From positions 1-60,506 of the forward strand of contig JAEYOK010000023.1 in assembly GCA_023411795.1 (NCBI GenBank): DNA of 60,506 bases. Direction: 5' to 3'. Each line of letters starts with the position of its first letter. Position 1 is the first letter of the stretch. Below the pieces are notes generated by a model. That model did not search any database and was not told the DNA's origin. It saw only the letters and a list, made by a program, of their open reading frames with translations. Shown in pieces: positions 17,901 through 25,513 of this stretch. The position numbers and the translations under genes were made by a program. Source of the stretch: Bacillota bacterium (lineage in GTDB: Bacteria; Bacillota; Clostridia; DSM-8532).

Positions 17901-19656
17901 TTTTAACTCCGCTGCCGTCAGGTCTGGTATTCCAGCCATCAAATGTATAGCCCTCTCTGTGGAAATTGAATTTATCGGTATTATCCTTTATCTTCGCAGT
18001 GGTTCCTGTGATATAAGCTTCAGGCTGCAAAGACGGATTTCCCCTTTCGGCCATGTTTCCGTTATAGCTTATCCAGCAAAAATTAAAAACCGGTATCACA
18101 GGATCAGTAATAATTACACTTGAATAAATAGCATACAGTGTCATATTAGACCCGATGACAAATTGATCTCCCGGATTATAAGTTGTTCCACTGCCGTCCG
18201 ATTTGGTGTTCCAATAAAGGAACTGACCCAATCCCTTAAACAAGTTCCCTGAGTTGGACATTACTGTAACCGTCATTCCCGGCATATAGGCTGTATAATC
18301 CACCGGAGCCGTACCGCTGTCGCCATTGTTTGCATCATAAGTAACATGATAAATATTCATCCATCTGGCATAAAAGGTTGTGTCTACACTTATCTGCACT
18401 GCTTCACCGGCAGCATAATCATGGTCAATATCAGTAAACCAACCTAGAAAAACATATCCATCCTTTTCAAGTGTCCCTTGCCCTGGAAGGTAAATTTTAT
18501 CACCTGAGGCTACTATGCGCATATGGGGCGAATGTCCTTCTGTATGTCCATTTCCATTAAAAGTTACAATAAAGCCAGGGCTTGTTGTCAATATTGGAAA
18601 TAGTGTTAAGCTTGAATCCAGTGTCAGTATATCACCTGGCATAAAAGTGTCACCGGTTCCGTAAGAATCGGTATTCCAGCCCAAAAACGTAGCATCCCGT
18701 GCAGGCCCATAGGCTGCATCAATATAATCAACCAGCTTCACCTTTGCTCCTGATGGATACTGAGTAGAAAGGCTTGGTTCTGTATCATTTGTCTTTGCCA
18801 TATAGGATAGAGAACAGATAGGGCTCCAAAGAGCATATATGTTAAGAAGTTCATACTGATTATGAACATCACCTGGTATATATGTTTTACCACTGCCATC
18901 GGGCTCCGTATTCCAGCCGGCGAACACATACCCATCCTTGCATAGACTTCCCGCGTTATCGCTTATAGTTACCGGTGAATACTGTGATACATTATCGGGA
19001 GCGAAGCCGTGGGTTGCTCCATTTGCATGATAAGATACCTGATATTTGTTTTCAATTACGATAGGAGGTATCTCTGTCCAGTACTCTGCATACAAGGTTA
19101 TGTCGGAATTACCCATAATTATAGTCTGGCCCGGATAATATCTTGTTCCGTTGCCGTTTGGTTGGGTGTTCCAGCACATGAAACCTAAATATTTACTGAG
19201 GCTTCCGCTGTTGTCCAAAACAGTTACACGCGCTCCACCGGGATACTGTACTGTGTCTATGGGTGCGCTGCCGCTGCCTGCATTATTGCCTTCATAGATT
19301 ACCCTGTAAACAGGAATCCAGACAGCAGACAGGACAACATCGCTGTTTCCCATTTCAAATGTATCCCCGGGTTGGTAAATGGTATCCTCTGTCATCCAGC
19401 CCCCAAACTGAAAGCCTGCCCTGTTCAATCCGTCTGTGTTGGCCTTAACCTGTACTAATGATCCTTGTGTGTATGTGTTGGTATCCACCGGAGCCGAACC
19501 TGAGTCAGCACCGTTGTCCCCATATGTAACAGAAAAAGTTTTAGAATATGGTGCTAATTCGGCATTCACAGTACAGGGACTTAAAACAATTGATATCAAC
19601 ATTACCAAAATCATTGCAATAGATACTAAGCGCCACTTGCTTCTTGCTTCCATCAT
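14980..19656 (-). CDS. Giant S-layer-anchored surface protein with InlB-type repeats
   Basis: 1558 residues. Residues 1-32 are a signal peptide (hydrophobic core, cleavage likely after VNA). From ~40 to ~1125 about 13 divergent copies of the ~70-residue InlB B/Listeria-Bacteroides repeat follow, each with a Y-x-x-N-G start, a GY-F-GW(N/F) core, a Y-x-P-G-D turn and a closing LYA-x-W. A flexible linker of six GGGETP-type units comes next, then ~220 residues of beta-rich unknown domain, then three SLH domains (SFKDV, NFKDA, SFSDA) that bind secondary cell-wall polymer. It would stand on the cell surface as a long adhesin or stalk. It follows the sigma/PrsW genes and may be their output. Confidence 0.92.
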   Translation of the reverse strand: MMEARSKWRLVSIAMILVMLISIVLSPCTVNAELAPYSKTFSVTYGDNGADSGSAPVDTNTYTQGSLVQVKANTDGLNRAGFQFGGWMTEDTIYQPGDTFEMGNSDVVLSAVWIPVYRVIYEGNNAGSGSAPIDTVQYPGGARVTVLDNSGSLSKYLGFMCWNTQPNGNGTRYYPGQTIIMGNSDITLYAEYWTEIPPIVIENKYQVSYHANGATHGFAPDNVSQYSPVTISDNAGSLCKDGYVFAGWNTEPDGSGKTYIPGDVHNQYELLNIYALWSPICSLSYMAKTNDTEPSLSTQYPSGAKVKLVDYIDAAYGPARDATFLGWNTDSYGTGDTFMPGDILTLDSSLTLFPILTTSPGFIVTFNGNGHTEGHSPHMRIVASGDKIYLPGQGTLEKDGYVFLGWFTDIDHDYAAGEAVQISVDTTFYARWMNIYHVTYDANNGDSGTAPVDYTAYMPGMTVTVMSNSGNLFKGLGQFLYWNTKSDGSGTTYNPGDQFVIGSNMTLYAIYSSVIITDPVIPVFNFCWISYNGNMAERGNPSLQPEAYITGTTAKIKDNTDKFNFHREGYTFDGWNTRPDGSGVKIWPHDIITVPSKNEIVLFAMWKKNTLVNIPLSVRNIPNVGELGTYVFYRSTGADGGTLSKISDHPIDGWLVIADRGSLFKRGYTMTGWKDRSSGKVYQIGESVPISKIKNTDTNLDPIWVPGATYYKLHYEKGQNGSGINNDTMPTDSGEYEAGDQATVSSIVPEHSGLDFLSWNTNLDGSGKTYFPGEKITFGNGEITLYTIFTKESYSLEYKGNENIGGEPPSGIKYYIPGQNVTVQNQNTFTKGEGYYFHGWNTSADGRGTTYLPGNTLTIGSEDIVLYAIWKELPPDITSTPQTYSITYMSMGSNGGEVPVDSNQYNAGQAVILKENSGNLRKNGYLFYGWLIENKLYFPGAEFIMKNNSLTAYATWIPAEINTDTDKKISFSGNGNTGGTVPDSITCSFGQNIVLPQNTGNLNKTGYVFGGWTDNINIYKSGQTYNVGSSVLNLTLHAVWLPARNMSYDGNMNTGGSVPDLTIPYAIGETITILDNVNNLARNNHLFVGWFIKDRIYKPSETVVIGSEDIVASAVWAPLSGGGETPGGGDTPGGGETPGGGETPGGGETPGGGETLGGINVVVVSDDTVVVISPISSTIDESGKAKAEIPQEQLNSAISTAIAEAEKSNNISRVEIRVEASKDAASVEASIPKRAMESVGDSRIEALTISTPIATITFGKDALNTIAQEAVGDVRINMSRVSTENFSEEARQLVGDRPVFDFSVTSGNKVISRFGGNVTVSVPYTPKAGEDINAIVIYYINAEGKPEVLNNCVYDPSTGTISFTTDHFSMYAVGYNKISFKDVPENTWYSQAVAFIAARGITQGTGNGNFSPEGRLTRGQFIVMLMKAYDIAPDMDARDNFKDAGNTFYTGYLAAAKRLGITSGIGNNMFGPELEITRQEMFTLLYRTLMVLGRLPEGSSGKTLSSFSDAGDIATWAREAMTCLVEAGIVSGSNGRLHPNDTTTRAQMALILYSLLPK
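16190..16300. repeat. 18-bp tandem repeat encoding the Gly-Gly-Gly-Glu-Thr-Pro linker
   Basis: About six head-to-tail copies of an 18-base unit (plus-strand consensus GGTGTCTCACCACCGCCG with third-base changes) encode the GGGETP/GGGDTP linker between the InlB repeats and the C-terminal part. Copies in phase with the codons can expand or contract without frameshift. Confidence 0.85.
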
Positions 19657-19682
19657 GTAAGCCTCCTTATTTTAGAGCTCTA

Positions 19683-19988
19683 TTAATCATTTTTACATTT
19701 CTTTTCCCTATTGCGGATGCACAGCACTGTAATCACCACTGCCGAGCTGAAGGCAAGCACACCTGTCAGCACATAGCCGCCCGCATCCTCTAAAAGCATT
19801 GTTGAGCCGTACAGCCCGGGAATATGGCCTTTTCCTCCGGCAACCAAAGCGCTGGTCACTCCGATGAGGCTGACCGTTAGTGTAAGGCATAGTATAGTCA
19901 GCATAGCAGTAAGTCGCATGTCCTGTTTCCTGCACAGTACCTTTACACGATGTTCCACCATTATCATCCGTGTTTCCGCATCGTTCAC
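19683..19988 (-). CDS. Small two-TM membrane protein (paralogue of 21382-21735)
   Basis: 101 residues with no family I recognise. The N-terminal ~28 residues are charged and carry MVEHRVKVL; two TM helices follow (about 29-51 and 70-92) separated by a short loop, and the C-terminus is basic. The cytoplasmic motif and the second helix (GYVLTGVLAF and VLCIR) match those of the two-TM protein next to the sigma factor (VERRVKEL, GYVLIGLLAF, ILCFR), so the two are paralogues. The GTG start has GGAGGGG upstream. It is placed between the PrsW-like gene and the surface-protein gene, making it a candidate protease substrate or membrane anchor for the sigma factor. Confidence 0.75.
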   Translation of the reverse strand: MNDAETRMIMVEHRVKVLCRKQDMRLTAMLTILCLTLTVSLIGVTSALVAGGKGHIPGLYGSTMLLEDAGGYVLTGVLAFSSAVVITVLCIRNREKKCKND

Positions 19989-20094
19989 GGATACCCCTCC
20001 TTTATTAATAAGACATAAAAACTCCTACATTTACTTAAATACCTAAAATGACAAAACTCCCCACCCAAAAGCAGAAATTTTTACAAATTTCCTG

Positions 20095-20122
20095 TAAAAA
20101 ATAAGCGGCCTTTCGGCAGCTT
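20095..20122 (-). terminator. Probable terminator after the PrsW-like gene
   Basis: On the minus strand AAGCTGCC and GGCCGCTT pair around GAAA with one mismatch and are followed by TATTTTTTA. It would separate the sigma-PrsW operon from the downstream two-TM and surface-protein genes, implying a second promoter within 19989-20095. Confidence 0.5.
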
Positions 20123-20136
20123 CGAGGATGCTTTAT

Positions 20137-20772
20137 TTATTTTTGTTGCTTTGACCTTTTCAGTCTTGTGATAACAGCATAAGCAAAGGCAGTGAAAGCA
20201 GGGATGAGAAGCCCTACAGTCTGCACAGTTCCCCCAACACTCAGAAGCAGATTATAAATGGCGTGAAAGGTAATAGCAATGCAAAAAAGCCCGAAGACTC
20301 CGGCCACCTTCAGCCACGGTTTTTTCCATACATACAGGAGTCCATAACCCACAATAGCCCCGCAAGCAATATGCATCGCGCCCGTACCGAATCCGCGCAT
20401 GAGCAAATATAAAAGCTGGGATGAGCCGTTTTCGATGAGGTAACAGGTATTTTCAAAGGTAGCAAAGCCAGCTGCCACAAAAAGGATGGCGCTTCTCGCA
20501 TCCCTCTGCTTTGGTTCATATACCAGCAGGAAAAAAAGTATGGGCAGAAGCTTCATTGTTTCCTCAATAACTGGTGCCAGCTCAACCGTAGCCTGTATTA
20601 TGTCAGCATCATAATAGCTTGCAAAAAAGGTATTTATATAGGCCGACAAAAGACACATGCCCATTCCCGCAATGAAAAAAATAAAAACAGGCCGGCTACG
20701 TTTATCAGCGCACAGCATGGCAATAAGCAAAGGGGCGGCAATACAGATAAATGCATTCTCGATATAAATCAT
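20137..20772 (-). CDS. PrsW-like intramembrane metalloprotease
   Basis: 211 residues, about seven hydrophobic helices. The PrsW/CPBP-like active-site residues are present in order: APVIEETMKLLP with E70-E71-xx-K74, FATFEN with E107-N108, GAMHIACG with H134 and TFHAIYNL with H170. PrsW of Bacillus subtilis makes the first cut in the anti-sigma factor RsiW, and Clostridioides homologues act likewise on RsiT. Here it overlaps the multi-TM gene by 4 bp (ATGA) in an operon headed by an ECF sigma factor, so a role in releasing that sigma factor is the natural inference. Confidence 0.88.
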   Translation of the reverse strand: MIYIENAFICIAAPLLIAMLCADKRSRPVFIFFIAGMGMCLLSAYINTFFASYYDADIIQATVELAPVIEETMKLLPILFFLLVYEPKQRDARSAILFVAAGFATFENTCYLIENGSSQLLYLLMRGFGTGAMHIACGAIVGYGLLYVWKKPWLKVAGVFGLFCIAITFHAIYNLLLSVGGTVQTVGLLIPAFTAFAYAVITRLKRSKQQK

Positions 20773-21398
20773 TCTCCCACCGCCTTTTTCAAAGTGGGCA
20801 AGAATGTAAAGAACGTGGCTGTCAGGAGAAGGTCAAACCAATAATATGGGTTGGAAAGGCTGATTTCATTCCAAAAACAGGAGGAAACCCACAGACAATA
20901 TTCCACCAGGATAAATGCCAAAACCGCCAAGTGGAAAGATTTACTGCTGTGCATCTCATTGCTGTGACGCTTTGTGAATAACAGCCCACGTAGTGCAGAA
21001 TACCCACACAATCCCATCAGCAATGCCCACAGGATATTCAGGAAATAGTCGCCCCACCTAAAAAAAAAGAGACACATGATTGCGCTTAAAACAGGGGCAG
21101 TCCATGCCAAAAGAGGTTGATACATACTCTCTTCAGTCGTACTTAGGGTGTTTTGAAGCACCAACAGGAATAGCACACCTGCCAGCCAGCTTAAATCTGA
21201 TACGGGAGATAATTCTGGAGTCCCCGCGCGGAACATAATGAAAAGCAGCCAGTGAATATGTCCAAGAGCAAATGCTCCATAAAAGCAGGTAAGCAGCAAC
21301 CAGACCTGTTTTTTATTCCGTATTGATAGAATTGCAGAGTAAAGACAGCAGCCTGCCAGAACCGCAAGCTGTATTGCATTATCAATAATTTCTATCAT
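20769..21398 (-). CDS. Multi-TM membrane protein of unknown function
   Basis: 209 residues, mostly hydrophobic, with six or seven predicted helices and no catalytic motif that I recognise. It overlaps the two-TM gene upstream by 17 bp and the PrsW-like gene downstream by 4 bp, so translation is coupled. Within a sigma factor/PrsW operon it could be a sensor or a scaffold for the protease. The topology (7TM-like with short loops) resembles the membrane part of 7TM sensor proteins, but this is only an impression. Confidence 0.7.
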   Translation of the reverse strand: MIEIIDNAIQLAVLAGCCLYSAILSIRNKKQVWLLLTCFYGAFALGHIHWLLFIMFRAGTPELSPVSDLSWLAGVLFLLVLQNTLSTTEESMYQPLLAWTAPVLSAIMCLFFFRWGDYFLNILWALLMGLCGYSALRGLLFTKRHSNEMHSSKSFHLAVLAFILVEYCLWVSSCFWNEISLSNPYYWFDLLLTATFFTFLPTLKKAVGE

Positions 21399-21735
21399 TT
21401 TTCTGCTTCTCCTTACCCCGCTGTCTCCCAGGCTGCAGCCGAAAACACAGGATAGTCAGGCACACACCCAAAGCAAACGCAAGCAGACCAATTAATACAT
21501 AGCCGATGGCTTTTCCCTCATAAAAGATGCTTGCCATCATTAAGGTGTTGTTATAGTGACCTCCGGAAAACCCCTCCAAGATATCAGGCATGGAAAAACC
21601 GATACCTACTATAATAATCAGGCAGGCGGCAACAGCCGACAGACTTATATAGTAATACTGGCGCTGACTCTTTTTCTGTTGCAGTTCTTTAACGCGCCTT
21701 TCCACCGAGAATATCCGTTCATCAGTAGTTCGCAT
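21382..21735 (-). CDS. Small two-TM protein, candidate anti-sigma factor or sigma anchor
   Basis: 117 residues from the ATG with GGGAGGGG 7 nt upstream; longer ORF starts lie inside the sigma gene. The cytoplasmic N-terminus (~28 residues, RTTDERIFSVERRVKELQQK) is an amphipathic helix, followed by TM1, a ~35-residue external loop and TM2. It overlaps the sigma gene stop by 14 bp, the usual position of an anti-sigma gene, yet has no ZAS zinc motif. A paralogue lies at 19683-19988. Function is inferred from position only. Confidence 0.78.
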   Translation of the reverse strand: MRTTDERIFSVERRVKELQQKKSQRQYYYISLSAVAACLIIIVGIGFSMPDILEGFSGGHYNNTLMMASIFYEGKAIGYVLIGLLAFALGVCLTILCFRLQPGRQRGKEKQKNDRNY

Positions 21736-22285
21736 CGATAATCCCCTCCCTTTCCAGTAGCGGACGCAGTTTTTTTTTGCCACGCTCAAGCAAATGATCG
21801 ATTTGCTTTATGCTTTTTCCCATAACCTGCGCCGCATGTTCATAGCTCAAATTCTCAAAATAAAGTAAATACAACGCCTCACAGTAGTCGGGGCTGAGCT
21901 TTTCCATGCATTTTCTAATGATGCGGCTTTGTTCCTCGGATTGTACCACCGTTTCTACCAGAATTTTGCTTTCTGGTTCGTTTTCCAAACCTTCAAGACT
22001 GAAAATGCTTTGACGGGGATGTTTTTTCATATGACGAAGAGCAAGATTCCGGGCGGTTTTATACAGATAAGCCTTAAATCCGGTTTTAGTAAACCGGGGC
22101 CTGGCAAAAATCATGCGTGAAAAGGCCTCGATCATTAAATCCTCGGCTTCATAAATATCGTGTATGTAACCATTAATATAAAGTGTTAAAGCATCCCCAT
22201 GGCGTTCCATGAGAATGCGCATAGCTTTCCCGTCACCACTGAGGTAGGAGGTGAAAAGCTCTTCATTTGTTGCTGCCATTGTCAT
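21722..22285 (-). CDS. ECF-type RNA polymerase sigma factor
   Basis: 187 residues. Region 2 spans about residues 10-75 (EAEDLMIEAFSRM is the -10 recognition/core-binding helix region, FKAYLYKTARNLALRH the end of 2.4). Region 4 spans about 125-175 (LSPDYCEALYLLYFENLSYE then AAQVMGKSIKQIDHLLERGK, the HTH). The start is ATGACAATG behind GGGGGTG. It heads an operon of sigma, two-TM protein, multi-TM protein and PrsW-like protease. Targets are not known, but the giant SLH/InlB protein directly downstream is a good candidate. Confidence 0.9.
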   Translation of the reverse strand: MTMAATNEELFTSYLSGDGKAMRILMERHGDALTLYINGYIHDIYEAEDLMIEAFSRMIFARPRFTKTGFKAYLYKTARNLALRHMKKHPRQSIFSLEGLENEPESKILVETVVQSEEQSRIIRKCMEKLSPDYCEALYLLYFENLSYEHAAQVMGKSIKQIDHLLERGKKKLRPLLEREGIIDANY

Positions 22286-22421
22286 AACAACACCCCCTGT
22301 TCATTTGCACTTACTCGGGGCGGATATCATTTCTGTTTTTGTCGAAAAATCTCATATTATGTCAATAAAGATATCACATCCGACTCACTTGCTCAAGCTA
22401 ATAATGAATTGTATTTTTTAA

Positions 22422-22438
22422 ACCGTCCCCTTGACAAC
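22422..22438. repeat. ACCGTCCC-type repeat, copy 6
   Basis: ACCGTCCCCTTGACAAC, a single arm of the dispersed repeat, in the gap between the sigma gene and the ABC permease gene. It is the rightmost copy that I found. Confidence 0.55.
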
Positions 22439-22466
22439 ATGCACAATATCCCTAGTATTTACCACA

Positions 22467-23180
22467 TTAATATAATTTTCTAATAAATCTTTGGCCAAGT
22501 ATTCCTATCCATACAATGTGAATCACCAGAGCCGGAAGCATAAGCAGGACGTTTCCTTTCATGAAAAGTTTCGCTGTCCAAAAAGAGGGAAGAAAAGCGA
22601 CAAGATACTGTGAATCTGACAATACAAAAAAGGGCACACCGAGCCCGACAAACATAAGCCCCGACATTTTTGCCATCGCCATGCCTTCCACTCTGTTGCG
22701 AGAAAAGGAGAAAATAAATAGCGCAGCGGCTATGCTCGAAAAGCTCATAAGCAGAGAGACTGCCGAAAGTATCAGAAGATTCAAATCAGTGAGCGAGGAA
22801 AAATAAGTAAGCAGAATAGAAAAGGGAAAGGCTATAGCGGCCGGGAATATCAGTCTTGAAAGCACATAGCCGGTTTTTCCCACAGGGGTGACCGACATAT
22901 AACCAGCCATATTCTCATCCCTCTCGGTAAGCATTACCATGGCAGAAGCAAAGCACAGCATGTATGAAGGCATGAGGCACAGCACAAGATCAAACAATAA
23001 ATAATAGTCGGCAAGTATTGTCTCCCTCTGAAAATAAGTACACAGCAGGATTTCTGCGTACGGTATCCCAAAGCGGAAAAGGAGTGCGGTCATCAATGGA
23101 GCAAGGCACACCGCCCAGAGCATGTTGTCTCTAGTAATCTGTCGAATGAATATGCTAAAAGAACGCAAAATAGGCTTCAC
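22467..23180 (-). CDS. ABC exporter permease, second subunit
   Basis: 237 residues with about six TM helices; resembles the permease subunits of fluoroquinolone-export-type ABC systems (one ATPase with two different permeases). The stretch MLTERDENMAGYMSVTPVGKTGYVLSR corresponds to the cytoplasmic coupling helix. It overlaps the upstream permease gene by 4 bp and is the last gene of the TetR-headed operon. Substrate unknown. Confidence 0.8.
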   Translation of the reverse strand: MKPILRSFSIFIRQITRDNMLWAVCLAPLMTALLFRFGIPYAEILLCTYFQRETILADYYLLFDLVLCLMPSYMLCFASAMVMLTERDENMAGYMSVTPVGKTGYVLSRLIFPAAIAFPFSILLTYFSSLTDLNLLILSAVSLLMSFSSIAAALFIFSFSRNRVEGMAMAKMSGLMFVGLGVPFFVLSDSQYLVAFLPSFWTAKLFMKGNVLLMLPALVIHIVWIGILGQRFIRKLY

Positions 23181-23860
23181 ATCTTGTCACCCCCTATCTG
23201 CCTGAACATGCCTTTGACCGTCCGGTTGGCCATCACAGTGGCAAGCAAAGTCCAAAATGCTAGAGTTATAAAAGCCGGTAGCACATGCTTACCGTTTTCG
23301 CAAATCTCAATCATACTAACACCCGGATGTAACAGCAGCCAGCCCGGTCTCCAGCCAAACAGCCAGGCAACGGTGGGAATATTTATAATTAACTCAGCCG
23401 GTATGGTAAAAATAATAAACCCGTTCAGACTGGTACTTTTTGCAGCGATAATCAGGCCCACGGCTGAAAAAAGGCAGGAGCACAAAAATAATCCCATAAT
23501 AAAGTGTATAGTTATGTTTACCGCCTTGCTGAAAAATCCTATGGTAAATCCGACGATTACGGAAATCATGCCAATTGAGAACAGTTTCGATAGAATGTAT
23601 TCATATGGCATTGCGGGTGAAATAGCGATACTGTCCAGCACCCGCTCACTTTTTTCAAAAAGCACGATTGCTCCCATAAAGAAGAGTCCCATCGTCGCCG
23701 GATCCGAAAAAATCATCAGGATAGTCGCCTTTTCCCTCCATGCTTCAGGAAATGCAAAAGTCAGGCTGATATAAAGAACTGATAAAATTAGATACAAATA
23801 GTAAAATCCATATTTATACTGAAACCTAATATCGCCCTTCAGCAAAGGCCATAACCTCAT
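23177..23860 (-). CDS. ABC exporter permease, first subunit
   Basis: 227 residues, six TM helices. The coupling region FEKSERVLDSIAISPAMPYEYILSK is the counterpart of that in the next gene, so the two permeases probably form a heterodimer with the ATPase encoded upstream. ATGA overlaps (4 bp) at both ends show a tight operon. Confidence 0.82.
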   Translation of the reverse strand: MRLWPLLKGDIRFQYKYGFYYLYLILSVLYISLTFAFPEAWREKATILMIFSDPATMGLFFMGAIVLFEKSERVLDSIAISPAMPYEYILSKLFSIGMISVIVGFTIGFFSKAVNITIHFIMGLFLCSCLFSAVGLIIAAKSTSLNGFIIFTIPAELIINIPTVAWLFGWRPGWLLLHPGVSMIEICENGKHVLPAFITLAFWTLLATVMANRTVKGMFRQIGGDKM

Positions 23861-24702
23861 TGCAGTCGCCTCCCCGTAATCTCAACGAAGATTTCATTTA
23901 GCGTAGGCTCACTGCTGTGAATAGACAAAAGCTGGTTCTCCTTCAGCAGTCTTTGCAGGTGCTCATCTTCTCCGGTGCGGTTGATTGCCACTTCCCGCTG
24001 TTTTTCTTTGCCATCTTGCAAATATGTATACCTAATTATGGAGGCTCCTTTTTCCATGATCAGATTGCGTGGCGTGTCCAGTGCCCGCAGGCTGCCGTCT
24101 ACAATAAAAGCCACCCGATCGCATAGCTCGGTGGCGTCATACATGTTGTGAGTGGTGAGCACTATGGTTTTTCCTATTGCCTTTTGCTTTAGGATAATGT
24201 CCTTCATCAGCCTTGCGTTGGACGGATCAAGGCCAGATGTCGGTTCATCAAGAAACAGGAGTTTTGGATCGTGGATCAAAGCCTTAATAAAGTTCAAGCG
24301 CGATTTCATTCCTTTTGAGAAATCAGATACGCGTTTATCGGCATCTTGCAGCAGCCCCACGCTTTTAAGCAATTCGTCGGTATTCAGGCTCCTTTTATAA
24401 AGGGAAGCAAAAAAAACAAGGTTTTCCCTGGCCGTCAGTTTCTCATACAGGCTAGGAAACTCGAAATCAACGCCAATATCTTCATAGAAGCTTTTATTAT
24501 AATTTTTAACCTCAATTCCATTCACCTTAACGCTGCCTTGATAATTCGTTAAAAGCCCGGTAAGTATTTTTTGCAGGGTACTCTTTCCCGCACCAGACGG
24601 TCCAAGAAAACCTAATATCTCGCCCTTCCTTACATCAAAACTCATGTTTTCAATAAAGGGACGTTTTATATAGCTGAACCTCAAATCTTTAACGCATATC
24701 AT
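23857..24702 (-). CDS. ABC exporter ATP-binding protein
   Basis: 281 residues. Walker A GPSGAGKS is near residue 34-41; the signature is the degenerate SDFSKGMKSRLNF (usual LSGGQ replaced by FSKGM, as in many exporter ATPases of this group), and Walker B is LLFLDEPTSGLDPS. A C-terminal ~70-residue extension follows the switch His (TTHNMYDATEL). The gene overlaps both neighbours by 4 bp and works with the two permeases. It is controlled by the TetR gene in front. Confidence 0.9.
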   Translation of the reverse strand: MICVKDLRFSYIKRPFIENMSFDVRKGEILGFLGPSGAGKSTLQKILTGLLTNYQGSVKVNGIEVKNYNKSFYEDIGVDFEFPSLYEKLTARENLVFFASLYKRSLNTDELLKSVGLLQDADKRVSDFSKGMKSRLNFIKALIHDPKLLFLDEPTSGLDPSNARLMKDIILKQKAIGKTIVLTTHNMYDATELCDRVAFIVDGSLRALDTPRNLIMEKGASIIRYTYLQDGKEKQREVAINRTGEDEHLQRLLKENQLLSIHSSEPTLNEIFVEITGRRLQ

Positions 24703-25301
24703 TTCGAACCCTCCTCAAACATCTGTATCACAACACCGCGAAGCATCAGCCTTAATGCGTCTTCAAATACTTCTTCTCCGATTTCATGTTTGTGAAGCAT
24801 TGACAGGAATATGGCCCTCATAGCAGCACTGAGCGTTTTGATGTTATCGCTGCTTATGCTTGGAATGATGGAAACAAGCTGTTCAATACTGAAATCATCC
24901 TTCTGGGCGTGTGTTTGTGCCACCTCCGGGGGCAGCTTGCGTATGAGCAGTTCCAAATCGCCGCTTGTGATTAGTTTATACAGAAATGACTCTTCGGTTT
25001 TTTTGTATAGTCCAAGTAATATTTCAGTTATTTGATCAACGGATAAAGGCTTGTCAAGAGTCTCAAGTTGGCTCATAAAATCAGCGTGTAGTTCATCGTG
25101 AGACAAACAGAGAACCTCAAAAAATAAAAGTTCTTTTGACTCATAAAAGAGATAGAATGTACCTTTGGGTATATTTGCCCTCTTTACAAGCTCATCTACC
25201 GTCGTTTTCCTGACCCCGTATAGCTTAAGGCAATCCCGCGCTTCTTCTATCAATCTCTCTTTGATATATTCTCGCTCATTGTCTGTAAATGTCTTCGGCA
25301 T
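24699..25301 (-). CDS. TetR-family repressor heading the exporter operon
   Basis: 200 residues. The N-terminal HTH is ARDCLKLYGVRKTTVDELVK plus ANIPKGTFYLFYESKELLF, a standard TetR DNA-binding domain; the C-terminal ligand domain is unclassified. It is the first gene of an operon with one ATPase and two permeases. A 12-bp inverted repeat flanks the -10 box of its promoter, so self-repression and ligand-induced export are likely. Confidence 0.9.
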   Translation of the reverse strand: MPKTFTDNEREYIKERLIEEARDCLKLYGVRKTTVDELVKRANIPKGTFYLFYESKELLFFEVLCLSHDELHADFMSQLETLDKPLSVDQITEILLGLYKKTEESFLYKLITSGDLELLIRKLPPEVAQTHAQKDDFSIEQLVSIIPSISSDNIKTLSAAMRAIFLSMLHKHEIGEEVFEDALRLMLRGVVIQMFEEGSK

Positions 25302-25315
25302 GTTATCCCTCTCCG

Positions 25316-25364
25316 ACTATTTGACTATATATAATATTTTAGTCAAATAGTTTTTGATTGTCAA
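25316..25364 (-). promoter_or_regulatory. TetR-operon promoter with 12-bp inverted-repeat operator
   Basis: Minus strand: TTGACA (25359-25364), 17-bp spacer, TAAAAT (25336-25341). ACTATTTGACTA (25316-25327) and its exact complement (25340-25351) lie on either side of a 12-bp gap, overlapping the -10 and spacer. The remaining bases to the nagB gene (25365-25513) hold nothing recognisable. Confidence 0.75.
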
Positions 25365-25513
25365 GAGAAATTGACACAAATTTGATCCCGCATACAGCAA
25401 AAATAAGGGCTTCCTGATATTATCATCTCAGGCAGAACAGCCAAAAGAAATGATTATGTCTGGAGACCCTTTATTTAGAAGTGACGATAATTATTTAAAT
25501 AGTTATTAGGATT

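Noticed and set aside
25400..25500. Short plus-strand open frame downstream of nagB
   Set aside because: Under 30 codons, no RBS, and in the gap between nagB and the TetR promoter; no similarity recognised.
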